From assembly GCA_947568835.1 (NCBI GenBank), contig OX387607.1:8751201-8815200 (forward strand): a stretch of 64,000 nucleotides of DNA. The letters are read 5' to 3'. The position numbers and the translations under genes are program-made. The stretch comes from Protonemura montana (Eukaryota; Arthropoda; Insecta; Plecoptera; Nemouridae). Below are positions 59,761 to 64,000 of this stretch, in pieces. Below the pieces are notes generated by a model. That model was not told where the DNA came from. It made no database searches and saw only the letters and a program-made list of their open reading frames with translations. Each line of letters begins with the position of its first letter. Positions within the stretch are counted from its first letter, which is position 1.

Positions 59761-60137
59761 GATGGGTCTGGCTATGTCAGGTAGAACTAGAAGGCTAGTG
59801 CTGCATGTTTTCAAAGGGTTGGAACCCAGTTCTACACAGTTACACAGTTCTAGGATACTGCGTAGAACTTATTAAATAAAGTGAAATATTAATTTTTTTA
59901 TGAGATTCACGTTAGATTGCGTGCACATTTTCTGACATGAACTGAAAATTATGGGCATGTTAGGAACAGTCCTGCCACCCTCCTAGCTCAGTTCCGTTCC
60001 AAGAAATCGTTAACTTGTTAAGAATGTATTGTCGTTCAATTTAGCTCGGTGCATTATTCAGCATAACAAAGTAACTCTTGAGTACATATGTGCCTCAAGT
60101 CAGTTTACCTACAAGTGGCTCTTGGAAAACGTCCACA
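59761..60137. other. Intergenic / odorant receptor 5' flank
   Basis: Between the LINE fragment and the receptor ATG. No TATA box stands out and no coding segment was found. Confidence 0.4.
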
Positions 60138-63100
60138 ATGCTCGAGAAAAACATGAAGATGGTTCACTTTTTCGGTAAGCAGATGAGTATGGGGAAATAT
60201 TGGAAACTGCATTTGGTTTTGCAGAGTTTTGCAAAGTAATCTCTGTAGGGTTGAAATGTTGTTGTAGTGAAAGTGATCGCAAAAGAGGATAAAACGGCCA
60301 CACATGAAGGGGGCTGTTTGTTTGTCTACATATTCTATTCCTGCAAGCCAAGTAAAAAATAATTAAGTAGAAATGTACTGTTTTCTTTCTCTATGCCAGT
60401 AATTACTATGATTGTTGTAAAAGGGGGAGGGAAACGTAATTTTCTGTAAAATTTTTTTTGCGAAGTTTAATGCAGTAGTGCGTCATTTATGTCTGTTGCC
60501 AAATTTGAAAAGAAACAGTTAGTCACTCGATACGAGCATCTTCGAACTCATTTCTTGAGTTAAAATGTTGATTCTACCTGTTTTATTCATAGTTTCCCGC
60601 ACGAGCTGTACTTTAGTTATCAAAATGGTGTCTTAAATTGAATTTTATTTCAAAAGCATATATTTTCTTAAACACGCGTACCTCGAAAACGATCGATACA
60701 CGAATTATTTGTTTTTTACATTTCTACACAAGGTAACTTTTAAGGCCAACAAGCTATTTGAAAGATAATCTTGACAACCTCTTAGTGTACCTACGTTTTA
60801 AAATGATTGAAATGAATGAAAAGGAAAATGATTTTTCTCTTCCTGTGCTGTTAAATGATGTTGAAACTGACAGAGATAGCGTAAATTTGTGAAACAAACG
60901 TGGCAATCTTTAAACTTACTAATTTCTACATGAGGAATCCAAATATCTAAGCTCCAAACTATATTATGAACACTTTTCTGTACTCAGGGATGTAGTGATG
61001 ATTTCTTACTATCGAATAAGGACAAAAACTTTAAATCAAAGTCTAATTACCAGAGAATAAGGTCAAAGAGGTCAAAAAAGAACAGATTATTTCAATTTAT
61101 TTTATCGGGAACGGACTTAGATGGCTTTTTTAGGCGTAATTTATGAGAAACTTACCTAATTCGTCTAAAAAATAATTCTTAATTAAAAAACAGTTTCCCT
61201 ATTTTGAGTTGAAGCCTTTTCTTTTCGATTTCTTGGGATTGTTTTGTAAGCATCTTGACAGCTAAAATCTTTGGATAATCAACTCGATACATTTCAATAT
61301 TTAATCAACTTATTTAATAGTGCAAAGGGAATATACTAAACTAGCGTTAGAAAAGGTGTGTAAAACCAAAAAAAGGTTTCAGCCTTATTTTATTTTATTT
61401 GGTTACCTTAGTGCTTTTTGAAATTCTTTTGATCGGCTTTCAAGCTTTTAACTCTGTTTTTACATTTTTTTGATCACTGCGATCACTGGAATAAACTGAT
61501 AAAAATGTCTTTCTTTCTCTTGCATTCATTCATTATAATTAATAAACTTCGTCCACGTCATAACCTAAGATGTAAGGAAACACTATACAAGATTATTCTT
61601 TCCTTACCTTAACTGATTTTCAAACCTCTCTATCAAATATTTCCGTGTAATGATCATACCAAGAAATTAATAATAACACGAGAATGTCCTTGTTCTTCCC
61701 ACAGGCTTCTGGATTGACCGCAAAGAACACAGGGGACTCAAGTTCTATCTGCGACGCATCTGCGTCATCTACTATTTTGTTTTCGTTGCCCACACAATGT
61801 TCGTTGGTCATCCACTGTACATACTTAAGCACTCAGACAATTTTTCCGAAATCTCCGAAGCCTTCGGAAACGAGTTGACAACGCTTTTACCAGTAGTTCT
61901 GTGTATTACTTTCATCACGCAGAGCGACAAACTCACCGAGTTGGTCGAAATCTTGGGAAAAGTCAATGATTACGAACATCTTAGCGACGAATACACGAGT
62001 AGAATTTCTGGAAACACGAAGAAATTGTACAATTTCCTAACTGGAAAAGCACCGAAGACGTTTTATGCTCTAAGCTCACTGGCAGTAGCTTTTTTTACGG
62101 TTGACATGACCATAAATGGAGATTTAGAAAATCGACTTAAGTAAGAAATAAAAATAATTATCTTTTTTTTCCCCTATACATTTCAGGAAAAAAATTTTTG
62201 AAGTTTAAGTTTCCAGATGAGCTCAAATTCTATTTTCATTATATAATTTAAATTAAAAAACATTTCTATCTCTCAGTGTTTGCAGCTTATGCTTTTATAA
62301 ATAAATTTGTGCCACGTCACATAGTTTTAATTAAGGTGCCGGTAAACCACACCCTGACTGACGTTTTGACAGGACACACATGACATAGATTTCCACATTC
62401 ACCATAATGTTTACTGTACAATCGAGCGCACACTCCATGTTTTATCAGCAGTCTCAATTGTTAAAAGCGCCGAATCTCCACTCTCAGCAATAGTTTTAAA
62501 TTAACATAGATCTATCGTTGCGTAATCCTTCCAAACCCAAAAGTTAACCAACGTGTCTAAAAGCAACACAACATTACACAATTCTGAGGTGACTTAAGAC
62601 GAAATAATAAAAACATAGCGGAGCGATATAGTTTTCATATCAAAACAATTTTCAGAGTCGGATTGCTGTTCGACATCAAGCAACCCATCGCTTATGAAGC
62701 ACTTTGCATCCTTTTTGGAATCACCTTCCAAATCTCATGTGGAGTTGTGATATCTGGCTACGGGATGATTGTGTGCATGTACTTAAACCTTTTGGCTCAG
62801 TTAAAGTTCTTGAACCATAAGATCGTGAACTTGAGGTCATCTGCAGAGGATGCTGTCCGTAGCAAGCAAGGTGCTAAGCACGAAACATCTTTGGCTATTC
62901 AAAGAAGAGTAATGGACATCGATCATCTGGTTACCTGTTTGGAAGTTAAGAAGGAAAATAATATACAGCAAGAAAAAGGTGCGATTTTTAAAAAATAAAT
63001 ACAATTCATTTTACTGTAGTATGCTTTCTGTTATAGTTTTTAAACTAATAATCGCTTCTTATTTGGCAAGATTTGAATCTGGAGGATACCAAAGAAGAGT

Positions 63101-63904
63101 TCGATAGTCTCGAGGTAATAGAAATCGAACTTAACATGAACATGTCACTTGCAGAGTGTATTTCTCATCACTGCGAGATTTTACGGTGGGTATATCAGGT
63201 TTAATTTGATGATTACCGTTGTATCGAATTGCTTAGATGTATTAGTTAAACAAACGAAAATATTTTTAGATAAGTATACTATCAGTAGTATTCATAATAT
63301 GCAGATATTAAAAAAATGTTTATTTCTTTTTCAGTTTTATCCGGAAGTTCGAGGAATTTTGGAATCTGTTTTTCTGCACCAAAGTAGTTGTGTGCCTTGC
63401 CCAGAGTGTTTTAATGTTGGTTTCATCATCAATGGCAAGTATTATTAATTTATATTAGCGCACTACCATAGATACAACCATACCGCTAATGGTTACGTGA
63501 TGGTTGTCAAAGCCGTTATATAGATAAAGTGACGTTAGCTTAGATCGTTAAAGTACATTTTGCTGCATATTTCTCTGATTTGAGACTTATTTTAACTTAT
63601 TATACACATGAATCGAAGATTTTTCAAATTTTGATCGTTATTATTTATTTAATCGTAAAGTTTTTTTTAAGGATACTTGCAATTTGTCATCAGGTACGAC
63701 GTGTTGTCGGTTCTTGTCAGATCTTACTATACCTAAACATTATTTTAGTATTTTTATCAATTTTTTCATTTTTTTGTTCTAAACGTGATTTGTCTGACTC
63801 AGAAATCGGGCAGTTCCAGCTTGTTGGTCCACTTTGGAATAATGGGCACTTACTACTTTATGTTCGGCATGGTTTGTTACGCTTCGCAAAAAGTCACCGA
63901 AGAG
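60138..63904 (+). CDS. Insect odorant receptor (7tm_6), 3' end outside window
   Basis: Six exons (60138-60174, 61705-62140, 62656-62978, 63071-63185, 63335-63434, 63803-63904) join in phase to 371 residues, and the last donor leads out of the window. Insect ORs are ~400-residue seven-helix ion-channel subunits with an inside N-terminus that work with Orco in olfactory neurons. The short first exon (MLEKNMKMVHFFG) followed by FWIDRKEHRG is the usual OR opening. Hydrophobic helices follow, then the family landmark LAECISHHCEILRFIRKFEE and TYYFMFGMVCYASQ near the C-terminus. The intron at 63435-63802 must use a GC donor (ATG|GCAAGT) to keep phase. The acceptor at 63070 is weak; skipping to 63154 also keeps phase. 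A missing tail of some 40-50 residues is expected. Specific ligand or subfamily cannot be told. Confidence 0.88.
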
Positions 63905-64000
63905 GTAAGCGATTCACGAGCGCACAGGCATATGGTATTTAGAAATAGTTTAGCGATCGATAACAGAACAATACTTGTTCGGATATGATGTTTGTGTTAT

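Noticed and set aside
1-64000. LTR retroviruses, Polintons, CRISPR arrays, bacterial-type operons
   Set aside because: No paired LTRs, gag/integrase motifs, capsid genes or regularly spaced repeats were seen; all reverse transcriptase sequence is of the non-LTR (LINE) type.

Overview
The window is insect nuclear DNA. It has AT-rich introns and intergenic DNA, GC-richer exons with GT-AG introns, and dense small repeats. A 7tm_6-type odorant receptor (a family confined to insects) fixes the group; the order cannot be told from this sequence. All exon joins below were made by eye from splice sites, phase and protein homology.

Layout. 44-11606 (+): 17 exons of an anoctamin (TMEM16); its N-terminus lies to the left of the window. 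14511-18725 (+): a secreted alpha-carbonic anhydrase in 7 exons. 21214-24638 (-): Rab35 in 5 exons, sharing a ~395-bp divergent promoter with 25034-29458 (+), a mitochondrial ABHD11-type alpha/beta hydrolase in 5 exons. 30291-34586 (-): an unrecognised protein with two U1/matrin-type zinc fingers. 36149-38014 (+): an unrecognised small secreted four-cysteine protein with a TATA promoter. 40540-56065 (+): condensin subunit NCAPG in 18 exons. 57300-59760: a cluster of LINE copies, including one 5'-truncated copy whose reverse transcriptase is open for 477 residues. 60138-63904 (+): an odorant receptor, running off the right edge. These are ordinary single-copy eukaryotic neighbours and I see no shared pathway.

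The unusual content is in the repeats. At least a dozen copies of a ~430-450 bp SINE carry a 5S-rRNA-like head (internal A box, IE and C box); one copy at 39866-40314 is flanked by a perfect 13-bp target duplication. Two tRNA-headed SINE families (A and B) are also present. Several insertions of both families begin with an inverted copy of part of themselves, yet are flanked as one unit by 8-13 bp duplications. This looks like fold-back (snap-back) or twin-primed reverse transcription. SINEs sit within 11-25 bp of splice sites of three genes.

Other repeats are several families of short inverted-terminal-repeat (MITE-like) elements and decayed LINE 3' ends. I saw no LTR retrovirus-like element, Polinton, CRISPR array, rRNA gene or functional-looking tRNA gene.
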